Shown here piece by piece: positions 22,462 to 33,853 of a stretch of 64,000 bases of DNA (positions within the stretch are counted from its first letter, which is position 1; each line of letters begins with the position of its first letter). Below the pieces are notes generated by a model, which did no database searches, was not told the DNA's origin, and was given only the letters and a program-made list of their open reading frames with translations. This DNA is from Theobroma cacao (Eukaryota > Streptophyta > Magnoliopsida > Malvales > Malvaceae), in assembly GCF_000208745.1 (NCBI RefSeq), contig NC_030857.1, forward strand, positions 7,616,898 to 7,680,897. Direction: 5' to 3'. The position numbers and the translations under genes were made by a program.

Positions 22462-25400
22462 TCTTAATATTTTCTTTTGGAACATGGGGAAAAGGATTTG
22501 AACCCTGTCATAATGTGCGAGTCCAAGAACTTGTTCGCTAGATGTGAGAAATTAAAGAGTCACCATCGATCTTTTTTCTAAGTGCGATTGGCCACCTATT
22601 GACTCGGTTCTAATTAATGAGGTCCTAAATTAATTTTAGATTTGTTGAAAGAACAATAAATTGGTCTTACCATTTTTTAGAGTTGGGTTCGGAAGTGCGG
22701 TTATGCACGAGAAAGGATTAGCACCCTCGTGACACCCATTCTATAAATGGTACCACTTAATTGTAGGTTATTCTATTGGAGCCATAATTCTTTAATTTGT
22801 TTCATTATGTTTCCTTAATTATCATTTATTTATTTTATCCTCTATTTTATTAGTAAATTAAAATATTTTATTTGGTTTTACGAGTATGATGTGCACATGA
22901 TGTGCTTGTGAAATGCATGGTATAAAATCCAAATAATGTCAAACGAAAACCTTTTATTAAGGATATTTCTAAGATCCGCCCATCATACTGGTGGGATCCG
23001 AGGATATTAGCTCACTTAAGGAATTATCTAAGAAACTCATCTTCGCAAATGTAATGAATAAATCCCATCATTGGGGTAATCATTTGCACCTTAAAAAATA
23101 ATATTTTCGTGAATGCAGACCTATTACAAGTAAAAGTCTTTTATTAAAGATATTCTCTCAACCCTTGCATCGTATTGACGGGACCCGAAGATACTTTTTC
23201 ACCTCGAGAATTTTTCAAAGAAAACTCGCCTTTGCAAGATCATTTGGAAAACCCCATCATTGGGGCTTATACTCATGTACATAAAGTATCTACATGCCAT
23301 GACATTTAACGATGTAATAGTGATGCGTGATGTGCTTATGAAATTTAATACTTGTTTCTAAACCTTCCAATATCTTCCTTGTTATTTGTTTAATATTTCC
23401 TTTTTGTTATTTCTCTTTATAGGCATGTATATTCTGAATTATATTTTTTATGTTATTTAGGTGTCTATCTATTTTACTATATAGATTCTCCTTTTACCTA
23501 AATTCTATATCCTTTAAGCAAGATATGTTATTTCATAGTTATTATTATTTACGTGTATATTTTTTTAGTTCAACTTCTTCCCCTTTTTTTTTATTATCTA
23601 TCATTTTCTTTTTTTGTAATAACCATTATAAATCTTTTTTTTGTCTAAATATTTACCTTTTATATTTTAAATGTATTCATTATTATGAATTTACCATCAT
23701 TGAATATTTCATTACTTTTTATTTATTTATTTATTTATTGTCATGAGTATTATTAATTTTCACAATACTATATTTATCTTTTGACACCTTAAGTAAATAT
23801 ATGTCATTTGTTTTCTTACATTTATTATTATATTTATTTATTTTTATATATTAACTAATTGAGTATATATAATTTTTATTTATTTAGAAGTAGAAACATC
23901 GAAATTTAAAATTAGGACTCTCCCATTATACTGGTGGAGTCTTAATCGAAATTCCTAACCTAAAGAAATTTATTCATAATTGCAACTTCTTGCATCCCGA
24001 ATGGACATCCCATCATTAGTTTTGACCCTAAAGCAATCATTATATTTTTAATATTTGTAATTTTATACTATGTTATATTCTTTTATTTCTTACATATACC
24101 TATATACATAAATTTGTATAACTAAGTATTTTATTTCTACTACATACCTAACTTACCTTATTTATAATTAAATATTTATATTTTCTGTCTCTTCTATGTC
24201 CATTTCATTTATAAAAGTCTATTATGTATATAATTTTTATGACTAAATCTATTCCGTATTTTCTATTTAAATTTCTTTTTATTTTATCTTATCTTTATTT
24301 TTTTACTAATCGTTCATTTAATTCTATAGTCTTTTACCTTAGCAAAATCTATCACCATAACTATATTATATCTGGACATTTTTTCCTATTTATATATATT
24401 TCACTTACATAAATCCATATATTTTTATAAATACATATTCATCTAAATTTAAATTCTTTTTATAGCTAAACATATTTAAAACATTTTTATTATTTTTTGC
24501 TATTATTTTTATTTTTATATTCTTCTGTTTGTTTTAATTTTCTAACCTCAAAAAATCATCTAAAATTTTTTAAAATATTATGCTAAAATAATTTAAATTA
24601 ATCTTACATAATCAAATAATACATTTTTAACGAAATAAAATAAGCTAGACCCAAACAACCCAAACCACAACAAATCCATGAAGAAAAGGAGTAAGGCTTT
24701 TACCTGATTTGGGCTCAGGTGATGACCCAAGAAGACTGGTCCATACAGGAGCGGACCAAGCCGGCCTTTTCAACCCAGTACACTTAGTCCAAAACAAATC
24801 GTTTGGTGCTTGTGCAGCAGCACCTCTACCTCTCAAAACTATGCCGTTTGGACTACAACCCCGTCCCCCAAAATGACGTCGTTTAACAAACAGCAACCCT
24901 TGGTATAATAACCCACTTTTCACTTCCCTTCTCCATTTTCCTTTTTGTTTTCTCTCTCTACTCGACGGCTATTCAACCTTTTCTTTAAAAATCCTTCCTT
25001 TTTCGCTCAGCTTGATTGAAAGCCCCCAAAAGCTCTCCTACCCATTGCTATCACCTCCGGCATAGCCCAAAAAACTACACTTTTTCTTTTCCCCTCTTGC
25101 AATCTAGAATTGGAAAGAAAAAATCACCCTAAACCCCAAAAAAAAAATCCCTAAGTCCTATGAAAAGCAAACTCTTCTCTACCCTACCCCATTCTTATTT
25201 CATGAATTTTTTTGTTGATTTTCTTTGGTTGGAATTGGGTATTGTATGCGGCTGGTAGAAGAACTAGGTTTTCAAGATTTTTTACAAGGTTTCTAGGGTT
25301 TTTGAAATCCGTCTCTTTTCTTTTGTTTTTTTTTAGAATCTACCCCTTTTTTGAAAATATTTTTGTTCATATAGAAGCTGAAAATATCATCCTAGGCAAC

Positions 25401-25797
25401 CGGTCAGCCGTTGATCCTAGGATTGCATGAAATTGCACCTGGCAGAGCTCTTGCATTATACGATTTTTGGTTTCTACTAGTTGGCCTTTTTTCATTCTGT
25501 TATTTGTATCCTTTGAAAAGTTCGTTAACTAATCTTGCCTTAAACATCATTTTGTTTGTTTTGGTTCTGTTTAATATTGCCTTTTTTGGACTTGTTTCTG
25601 GGCCACAGACCCAAGGATTAAGACCCATTTTAAAACCGGTTGGACTTGGACTTAAACTCTGAAATAATTAAAATAAAATAAGATAAAGACAAATAATAAA
25701 AACAAATGCAAAATAAAAGTACATATAAATTAAAATTGTGTCTACAAACCCTACTCAATAAAAAGAGAGATCATGCATTAATTAACAAGTGTCTAAA
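22462..25797 (-). mobile_element. SINE copy 2, split by a solo LTR
   Basis: Bases 22462-22505 (ending GGATTTGAACCC) and 25752-25797 (CTACTCAATAAAAAGAGAGATC...) together follow the SINE at 29289-29386, from its A-rich tail through the box-B region to the head. The interruption is exactly the solo LTR 22506-25746 plus one copy of its AACCC TSD. The SINE was therefore in place before the LTR element inserted. Confidence 0.7.
22506..25746 (-). mobile_element. Ogre-type solo LTR, 3241 bp, TSD AACCC
   Basis: It begins TGTCATAATGTGCGAGTCC and ends TTGTGTCTACA, so the minus strand reads TGTAGACACAA...ATGACA. These are the termini of the LTRs at 29757-33051 and 34576-37863. AACCC flanks both sides (22501-22505 and 25747-25751). 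Shared blocks include the reverse complement of the R/U5 end (22540-22760) and dyad modules near 22979, 23170 and 23921. A U3-side block carrying TGACGTCGTTT lies near 24870. There is no internal region, so it is a solo LTR left by recombination. Confidence 0.9.
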
Positions 25798-26061
25798 TTA
25801 AAATATGAAGTCTATCAAATTTTTTTTTTTTAAAAAAGTAAGTCTATTGATCCAAATCTACTAAGTTTCAATATAAATTTAAGCTTATCATAATATATTA
25901 TATTTTAATAGTCCAACCTAATGGCCTGTCATAACATATTATATCTTAATAGTTCAATCCAATATCTCAATATATTAATTAGCAATTTAAGAAACAAATA
26001 GGAAATAAGAGAGTTCCCTCAAAAAGCTACTCATTTCGTATAGAACAAATAAAGTAAAAAG

Positions 26062-26729
26062 CATAGTTATCATTATCGTATGATACGCAATACGTATCGT
26101 ACGATATGATACATGCTATGTATTGTATAACACGATACGATACTAGTAGAAACGATATGTAATTGTATCGCATTTGATCAAGTATTGAAACGTATCGTAC
26201 GATACACAATACAGAATATGTATCTTACGATATTGAGGCATATTGTACGATAAAGTCAATACACTTTTTATAAGTTTATATTTAATTAATTCTTAAAATT
26301 TTAATTTTTTATTTTTTTTGAGTTAGAACATGAAAAATTATATTTTATGAGTTTTAATTTTTAGATTTTAAACAAAAAATACTACAAAAACTGAATTCCC
26401 CTTTAATTTTAAAATGATAAATGTTTTTTAATTTTTAATTAATAAATTGATATGATAAAATGTATATTTTATTTAAAATTCTATATTAGTGAAGAATATG
26501 TGAAAAGTTTAAATTAAAAAAATAATTATCTTTTCAATTTATACCTTATAATCTTCATTTTTGTTAAAAAATATAATATATTTTTAGTTTTTTCTTTATT
26601 TTTCATATATATAAATATTAATTATAATTAATTTTAAAATTTTTTACTGTATCTTAAGATGCGATACCATAGTTGATACTAAAAAATAAGATTTCAATAC
26701 ACGATATGTATCTTGAATTAATAATTATG
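26062..26729. mobile_element. MITE (hAT-like), 668 bp, near-perfect 8-bp TSD
   Basis: The ends CATAGTTAT and ATAATTATG are inverted at 8 of 9 positions, and the flanks GTAAAAAG (26054-26061) and GTAAAAGG (26730-26737) match at 7 of 8. The left third is crowded with TATCGTACGATA-type palindromes, including GTATCGTACGATAC near 26191. No coding capacity. It lies within the larger hAT element. Confidence 0.7.
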
Positions 26730-27021
26730 GTAAAAGGGTAATTTATTTGAGTTTGAAAAATTGCTATCTCTTTCACTCTTGTGTGCAGAGTGTGAGTGAG
26801 ATTCTTTTCATAATTTCGTTTAGTCATACATATATATATATATATGACACCATCATTACTGTTAATATGTATTTTTTGTATGTTAAATGTCTTGTGAATT
26901 TTATTTAATCTTTTATATAAATGAAAATTGAATTATATATAAAGTTTTTTTTGACTGTTTAGTGTCTTATTCTATTTGACTTTCCCTCTAAAAATTTTTT
27001 AATTCCGCCCTTGATTTGAGG

Positions 27022-28881
27022 TGGTGAAAATGTTGGACTAACATGTTTCATCGTTCATCGTATCGAAGAAGAGAGCAAAGAAGAGAGTGAAAAATATGAT
27101 TTGTACCAAGAAATAAACAAAAGATGACGATGGAAACGTGAAGGCTGACAGACTAAAAATTTTTCTTGCTAATTTGGCTATATATATATATATATATGTA
27201 TAAATAGATTTATGTATTATAAAGACACGATAGAAAAACCAAAATTAATAACAAAATTTTCTTACCTGATTTCCTTAAAGTCTCGTCTGATTTACTTGTT
27301 CCTGAATTCTATATAGTTTACATTTTGTAAGAGAAACCGATGCCACTGGTCTGAGCTTAAAGACAAGGAGAATGTAAGAAAAGGGGAATGTTTATTCGTA
27401 TTGTAGAGAAATACAAATCAGTAGCGAATTAATTATGGACTTGGGATATATAGAGACCTTCCGGAGAGGAACGGGCGGCTTCTTCTTGTTTGTGATTGTA
27501 ATCATTAGGCCCAACTGCCATTGGGTCAGAAAAAACTATGAACCTAGTAAGTGGGATTTAGATTTCAATTTGGATTTAGGTACCGAGGATTCCGTGAAAC
27601 TAACCAGAAACAAGCTTATGTACGTACGCACACTTTTTAGAAAGATCCTGTCGAATTAAAATCCTTTCTTATCAACCACTCTGTTACTGCAACTTGTATA
27701 TATTCTAATTTTCTATTATAACTTTAATTAAGAACTTTTGTTCGGTACAGAACTAAGTTATACAAGTTGCCTTCAAGTCAAAACAAAATCTTTCGGGGAA
27801 AACTAGGCAATTATTGAAGCGTAGTAGTCAATGAACCTTCAAGGTTGCCAAGGAACAATAAACACGACTGTAATCAGGTTGTAAGCTACTCCATTTTAAA
27901 ACCTCGGAAGGCAAATAGGGACAGCGACGGTAATAGTCGGGGATTCATGTACATGCGAAACGACTTGGAAAGTGAATATGAAGATAATTCTTTAGACTTT
28001 GAAGCATATGATGTTTTAGGTTTGCGGATATATAAGAATAGAAACATTGTAATTCTCTATTTAAATTTTTACCTTAAAGGAAAATTTAGACAAATCTAGA
28101 TTGCACAAAAAGTTTTTGAGTTTGAATTTGTGAATAAAAGGTGTTCGACTTTGGGTTTAGGAGGCTCTTTCTGCATGACGTTAGAGTTGGCGGACACTAG
28201 AGTTAAGTTGTTTATATCACGTAAGAGTATGTCTGATTGTATCAATGTTTTTGATGATTAATGAAGTTTTTCGCTTAAATTATTAAAACAAAAAACACTA
28301 CATATTAAGACTAGCTAGCAGCGATTGTAAGCAAAACCAAGATATTGAATATAAACAGTGGCTTGACATAATTGGATGCTTTCTACATATATTTATAACT
28401 TCAAATATCAGTCGTTTTATATGCAGTTCTTTTTTTTTTTGGGGGGGGGAAGGACTTTTTATGTACAGTTTATTAATGATGCAAAAATACTGTGAAATGA
28501 GGACAAAGACGTTTATATCACATATTAAACATAATCCGACGGTAATCACCTACGCTACTTTGACCAATTAATAAAACGTGAAACGTGCACATAAGGACAC
28601 ACAGTCAACATAGATTGCTACCAATTTTTATCCCTACAAATAAAATACAGGCGACGTTGTTGAATTGAATGCCGAAATGAGCGCAGCTGCATTCATCACA
28701 ATTCTGAACTCATCCAGGATACGAAAATTCAAGCGTTTTCCACGCCTTTGGTTAAGGAATAATCAGATTTTGATGTATGCTTACAAACAAACAAGTCTTC
28801 ACCTATAAAGACAAGAGCATGTGATCACCAGCAACTTGTATAATTATACAATACGAATAATTTGTTTCATGTTTAGTACGA
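27022..28881. other. Low-copy-looking intergenic DNA, no gene recognised
   Basis: A (TA)n run lies at 27178-27198. Plus-strand frames at 27435-27659 (74 codons) and 27845-28099 (84 codons) are open but match nothing I know, and there is no convincing exon structure joining them. A T-run followed by a G-run at 28430-28450 may be a degraded insertion end. I do not call a gene. Confidence 0.4.
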
Positions 28882-29736
28882 GGTTGTTGTAACCAACATT
28901 AAGAGTTTATTTGGTATTGTAATTGAAATTTTGTTTGATCAATCCAAATGGTCAAATAATCACAAGTATAATATCAAGTAAAATAAAAATTACGATTAAA
29001 AATTTCAATTATAGTAAATTTGTTCACATTACAAAAACATGTGTAATTACAATTAAAATAGCAATTAATTCCACAACCGTCAATCTCGCAAGCACAACTT
29101 CAAACTGATTCTAAATAATAAATAATTTCAAGTGGCCATGCCTCCATCCAAATTACTATATACCTAATCATGTACTAGATTATGTTTCAAATAAAGTTCA
29201 TTAGCAAAACTAATATGACCCACGAACATGAATCATGCCATAGTAGCAAGACGCGTAATTGTTGTTGTTAATGTTGCCTGCCATAGTTTTTTTTTTTTTT
29301 TATAATTGGGGAAGGGGGGATTCGAATCCTACTCTTTAAGCAAGGGAATCATGCATCAACCAATGAGTCAAATGCTCGGGTGCATATTGCCTGCCATAGT
29401 TGTTCTCCATCAACATTACGAAAGGATCTGGCTGAAAGACAGTATTTAACATCAGCTTGTTCCAATAAATTAAAATTTTAATTAAATTATTTTTCTGATA
29501 TAGATGTCCAATGGTGTATAATTAAAAAGAAAACTTTAAAAAGGAATTTTTTATGAGGTTGCATTTATAGTTATAAGTAGAATTATCATCAAAATCAAAT
29601 AATTTTTTCAATATATATAAATATAAATTTATAGTATATCTATGGAAGAATATTTAACATCAGCATGTTTTAATAAATTAAAATTTTAATTAAATTATAA
29701 AGAAAAATTAACTTAGGGCTTTGCCAAACGTGGAAG
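28882..29736 (+). repeat. Duplicated block A (left half), paralogous to 56417-57650
   Basis: From GGTTGTTGTAACCAACAT onward this aligns closely with 56417 onward, apart from insertions specific to one copy. Block A has the SINE at 29289-29386 and the Ogre-type element at 29737; block B has the MITE at 56853-57536. The stretch 29491-29650 has its counterpart at 58488-58650, so segment order differs between copies. A TTTAACATCAGC...TTTTAATTAAATTA unit occurs twice in block A (29443-29488 and 29651-29700). The block continues at 37869-37975 after the Ogre insertion. Confidence 0.85.
29289..29386 (-). mobile_element. tRNA-derived SINE, copy 3, with 15-bp TSD
   Basis: The minus strand has a box-A-like TGACTCATTGG, a box B reading GGATTCGAATCC, and a poly(A) tail (poly-T from 29289 on the plus strand). 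Both flanks read TTGCCTGCCATAGTT (29274-29288 and 29387-29401), a 15-bp TSD. The paralogous block at about 56809-56830 has the empty site, one copy of that sequence and no SINE. This confirms both ends of the element. Confidence 0.9.
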
Positions 29737-29864
29737 TGTAGACACTAAATTATAGCTGTAGACACTAAATTATAAACAAAAAATGAATTAAAAAAAATAT
29801 ATAATAAAATTTTTTAAAAAATAAAAAATAAAAAAAAATAAAAAAAGAAAGGAGAGAGGTACGA

Positions 29865-30016
29865 CTGGCATGGTGCGGACGCACCCTGCCAGGCACTTCT
29901 CTCACCTGCCAGACGTGAAAAATTCGCGTTTGGCAGGGTAGTGGAACTTGCCCCCTGGTGCCCAGCGACAAAACAGTGGAGTGTGCCCCCTCTAGAGCCC
30001 AGGAGCCGGGTATAAA
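29865..30016 (+). promoter_or_regulatory. 5' LTR core promoter: two hairpins and a TATA box
   Basis: Hairpin 1 at 29865-29892 has 13-nt arms (CTGGCATGGTGCG / CGCACCCTGCCAG, one mismatch). Hairpin 2 at 29905-29937 has 15-nt arms (CCTGCCAGACGTGAA / TTCGCGTTTGGCAGG, two mismatches). TATAAAGGGG follows at 30011. The same layout, with hairpin 2 perfect, is in the other LTR at 34684-34835. Confidence 0.7.
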
Positions 30017-31365
30017 GGGGAGGGGGCACTGTAGCATTCGGGGGATGGGGGGAGAGCAACCTACAAGCTTTCTAAGCAATCGAGAGCAACCAAAAATAGC
30101 CAAAAAAACGAAAAAATCAATCAAATCAAAAAAGACACCCTAAGTTTGCCAAGTAGCCAGAATCAACACAGCAAAAAATACCACACATATGCACAAAAAA
30201 AGATAGGAAGCCTTGGGTTTTAGGCTCGTCGTCGGTGAAAAGAAAAAGCAGAGAGAAGAGAGTTTGGTTCGAGCAGTGCCGACGAGGGGAGGAAAGCCAC
30301 ATTTGGGTGACGAAAGTAAAAAAGGGCTTCGGTGGCCGACGGGAAGAGAGAGAGAGGGTGAGAGGCCGACGCCGAAAAAAGGAAAGAGAGGGAGATCCGA
30401 TTTAGTGGGAGCTGGGGCTTTTGGGTTTTTTACCAACCACCGGTGAAAGAAGAGTGAGAGAGATCTTGACCACCGGTGATAGGAGATCTGGAAATCGGAT
30501 GGAGTGGTGTTAAGGGGGTCTGATCTGGTAGCGCGATTGGCGCCGGCAGAGAAAAAGAGTTTTCGGGTGGTTGGTGAAAGGAAGGAAAGTGAGAAGAGAA
30601 AGGGTTCGAGCTGTCCCAGGGAAGAGACAGCCGACCGGCGCAGGAAAGACGTTGCCGATTCGGGAGAGAGCTGACCGTTGGGTTGGCCGACGGTTTGTAG
30701 AGAGAAGGGAGAGAGTTAGGCAGCTAGAGAGAGAGGCAAAAGAGAGAAAATGGGGAGAGGAGAAAAAAAGAAGAATTTATAATTAGGGTTTGGGAGGTTC
30801 AAAACGACGTCATTTTGAGACTCATCAGCAAACTTAGCCAATCCTTCTAAACGGTGTCGTTTGGGCGCACAACAGGGCAGCTGAAGCAAGGCACTAAACG
30901 GTGCGCTTTGACTGGAAGAGGAGTGGGCTTCTAGAGCTATTGTGGGCATCCGTGGGTTCAGTTTTGGGCTAGTCCAAGCCCGACCTTGGTATGTTCTGGG
31001 CTCTACGATTATTGGGCTTGAATCTTTTATGCTTATTATGAATGCTTCTTTTTTTTTTTCTTTCTCTCTCTCTTTTTTTTGAAATTTTTTTTTATTTATT
31101 TATTTATTTTAGTTATTTTTAGAAAAAATGAAATTAAAACTTTATATACAAGAAATTGGATAAAGTAAAAATATAAGAATCTATACATTTAACTATGTAA
31201 TAGATAATAGCAAACTTAGAAAAAAAAAAGGAAAAAAAGGGGGGTTACTTAGTTATAAAAATAGATCCAAAAATAAAAATGAATAAGAAAATAAATGAAC
31301 ATTTAAGTAAAGAATAATAATATGGTAAATAGGCTTAGAGGGACATTGTACATGGAAAAGAATAT

Positions 31366-31991
31366 NNNNNNNNNNNNNNNNNNNNNNNNNNNNNNNNNNN
31401 NNNNNNNNNNNNNNNNNNNNNNNNNNNNNNNNNNNNNNNNNNNNNNNNNNNNNNNNNNNNNNNNNNNNNNNNNNNNNNNNNNNNNNNNNNNNNNNNNNNN
31501 NNNNNNNNNNNNNNNNNNNNNNNNNNNNNNNNNNNNNNNNNNNNNNNNNNNNNNNNNNNNNNNNNNNNNNNNNNNNNNNNNNNNNNNNNNNNNNNNNNNN
31601 NNNNNNNNNNNNNNNNNNNNNNNNNNNNNNNNNNNNNNNNNNNNNNNNNNNNNNNNNNNNNNNNNNNNNNNNNNNNNNNNNNNNNNNNNNNNNNNNNNNN
31701 NNNNNNNNNNNNNNNNNNNNNNNNNNNNNNNNNNNNNNNNNNNNNNNNNNNNNNNNNNNNNNNNNNNNNNNNNNNNNNNNNNNNNNNNNNNNNNNNNNNN
31801 NNNNNNNNNNNNNNNNNNNNNNNNNNNNNNNNNNNNNNNNNNNNNNNNNNNNNNNNNNNNNNNNNNNNNNNNNNNNNNNNNNNNNNNNNNNNNNNNNNNN
31901 NNNNNNNNNNNNNNNNNNNNNNNNNNNNNNNNNNNNNNNNNNNNNNNNNNNNNNNNNNNNNNNNNNNNNNNNNNNNNNNNNNNNNNNNNNN
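31366..31991. other. Assembly gap (626 N) in the 5' LTR
   Basis: The run of N lies in the AT-rich middle of the LTR. The interval it spans is nearly the same size as the corresponding interval in the other LTR (about 670 bp in both), so the estimated gap size is plausible. Open frames read across it are artefacts. Confidence 0.98.
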
Positions 31992-32309
31992 AAATATATA
32001 AAATAAAAATAGTATAATAAAAAATATATAATTTTTGTTCACTAAAATAACATAGAATTATAAACAATTTGTCTAATTATAAATGGAAAACATAAGAACT
32101 TAGAACAAAAAATGTAAAGTATAAAATAATAATAATAATAAGAAATAAGAATAAAAAATATGATAATGAAAAATATAATAAAATAAAAATAATAATTAAT
32201 TAATAATAACTAAAAAATATAGATAATTGCATTAGCATAGCATATATATATATATATTACATCATGCATATCATCGTATATAAATATTTCTGTATTCGAG
32301 TTTAAGCCC

Positions 32310-32640
32310 CGATGATGGGATCTTCCGGGGATCCTGCGAAAGCGGGTATTTCTCGAAAAGTTCCTTAGGTGAAAAGATATCCTCGGGTCCCACCAGTATG
32401 ATGGGAGGGCTCGAGAACCATCTTTAATATAAGGCTTTTGCCCGAATTAGGTGCATTATGCACAAAAATATTGTTTTAAAAAGAAAACGTACGATGACCC
32501 CGATGACGGGAATTATCCGTCGAATTTACGAAGGCGAGTTTCTCGGATAATTCCCTAGGTGAGAGAATATCCCGAGTCCCACCAGTATGATGGGCGGATT
32601 CGAGAAAATATCCTCGATAAAAGGTTATTCGTCCGGCATT
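32310..32640 (+). repeat. Two 189-bp modules with dyad cores in the LTR
   Basis: CCCACCAGTATGATGGG occurs at 32389-32405 and 32578-32594, 189 bp apart. Each copy is preceded by a CCCCGATGATGGGAT- or CCCCGATGACGGGAA-type segment and a TTCCTTAGGTGA- or TTCCCTAGGTGA-type segment. The other LTR has the pair at 37201 and 37390 and a more diverged third module at 36390-36406, just before its N gap. Confidence 0.85.
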
Positions 32641-33053
32641 TTTATCTCACATCATGCATTTCATCTTGCCACCCATTTGCATTCTATTTTAAGTTAAATA
32701 GGAGATAAAATAAAAGAATAATAATTAAGAAAATATAGTGAAATTAAAAATTAAAGCTCAATAGGATAATCTAAAAATGGTACCGTTCATAGAACGGGCG
32801 TCCCAGGGGTGCTAATCCTTCCCTAGGCGTAACCGTACTCCCGAACCTAGAGCTAAAAAAATCGCAGACCGGTTTAAGGTTCTTTTCGGTGGACTTAAAA
32901 TTAATTTAAGTTTTCATCGATTAGAATCGAGTCATTAGGTGGCCAATCACACCCAGTAAAAAAGATTGGTGGCGACTCCTAGTTTAATTTTTTAGAGAGT
33001 TTTTCACGTTCGCGTTTGACGGTCGGGTTCCCGGACCCGCACGTTACGACAGC

Positions 33054-33072
33054 TGGCGACTCCACTGGGGAC
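33054..33072 (+). other. Primer binding site (tRNA-Arg type)
   Basis: TGGCGACTCCACTGGGGAC starts two bases after the LTR end, the usual spacing. TGG pairs with the tRNA CCA tail. The tRNA-Arg assignment follows what is known for Ogre/Tat elements. Confidence 0.8.
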
Positions 33073-33219
33073 CACGCTCCGAGAGTCGAACCATTAAATA
33101 ATAATAGGTTATCCAAGGCTTTAAATAATCCACTGTTTCCTTAATGTTAATGATTTGTTCTGCATATTTTGTTTGGTACATTAGTTTATTTCGCACTTAT
33201 TACTTTATTGCTTTTAATA

Positions 33220-33640
33220 ATTGTGGGGATTTAGGATAGAGAGATGTGAGATTGTTACTTTGAACTCATGATTTCCTTCACACACACAGCACATTTTGCA
33301 TTCATACATAAACCCTCCACCCGGGTTATGTCCTTTTTAGGAGAGAGTTTAGTAGCTACGCTCTCATGAGGTGATAACCTCCGCACGGGCTAGTGAAGAC
33401 TCCCACTCAAATCGAACCTAGTCCGTTTGAAGCCTGTAATGGGTGAGGACCGGGGTGCCTTACTAGTCCGTGTGGACGACAGTGAGGAACGATTTAGGAA
33501 CCTTAGCTCTATCTATAAACCCCGCTCAGCATATAGAGTATCGAGAGCAGCTTAACCCTAAAAAGGGCCATACCCGTGAGAATATACCTTATAAATAGGT
33601 ACACATGAAGGAATTTCTTCCACTTCCTCTATTTTAAATT
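33220..33640 (+). promoter_or_regulatory. Conserved untranslated leader of the Ogre-type element
   Basis: This non-coding stretch between primer binding site and ORF1 is conserved with the leader of the old element (14900-14480, minus strand). Shared blocks include GAACCTAGTCCGTTTGAAGC, GGGTGAGGACCG and GTTTAGTAGCTACGCTC. No frame is open through it in both copies. Likely roles are genomic RNA packaging, dimerisation or translation control, which is inference. Confidence 0.6.
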
Positions 33641-33853
33641 ATGCCACGAGGTAATAAAGTATCGTGGAGTACACAATAATACCCACGATATTGCTCATTA
33701 TTTTTAACATTCTATTCTTTCTTTTTACCATACTAACTTAAGTTTATTTTGCTTGTCATGCGCATGTTACATGTTCATTTGCATGCATCGTAATTGCATA
33801 TAGGAGAAATATTGGCTACGCAACATTCAACCTAAGAGATCCCGGTTATATCC

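Larger units (their letters stand above)
21733..27013. mobile_element. hAT-type element with 8-bp TSD ATTTGAGG, carrying nested insertions
   Basis: The left end CAGGGGTGGAGCC (21733) and the right end AATTCCGCCCTTG (to 27013) are inverted repeats matching at 8 of the first 10 bases. They are of the CAGGGGCGGA type common in plant hAT elements. ATTTGAGG occurs at 21725-21732 and 27014-27021, a perfect 8-bp TSD. Inside lie the Ogre-type solo LTR with its split SINE host, and the MITE at 26062-26729. Without those the element is about 1.3 kb and AT-rich with no transposase frame, so it is non-autonomous. Confidence 0.8.
29757..33051 (+). repeat. 5' LTR of the young Ogre-type element
   Basis: It starts TGTAGACACTAAATTATAAAC and ends CACGTTACGACA just before the primer binding site. 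It is preceded by an extra 20 nt (29737-29756) that repeats the LTR terminus. A TATA box lies at 30011, so U3 is only about 0.3 kb and the transcribed part of the LTR is about 3 kb. Bases 31366-31991 are N. The GC-rich U3 and purine-rich 30200-30780 stretch contrast with the AT-rich middle. Confidence 0.9.

Noticed and set aside
23450..24412. Phe/Tyr/Leu-rich plus frames resembling membrane proteins
   Set aside because: The composition follows from the AT-rich middle of the solo LTR at 22506-25746. No start context, domain or conservation.
28882..29108. 61-codon frame at 28923-29108, recurring as an 89-codon frame at 56458-56727
   Set aside because: Similarity follows from the duplicated blocks. 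The frames differ in length by indels, show no codon-level constraint and match no protein family.
30140..30786. Arg/Glu-rich and Pro/Leu-rich frames at 30213-30446, 30571-30786 and 30140-30436, repeated at 35030-35605
   Set aside because: They recur only because the LTR is duplicated. The region is purine-rich (GAGAGA-type), which opens frames by composition on both strands, and no domain is visible.
31303..32067. Long open frames on both strands across 31303-32067 and 36259-36882
   Set aside because: They are open only because they run through N gaps. The readable residues at their ends match no family.
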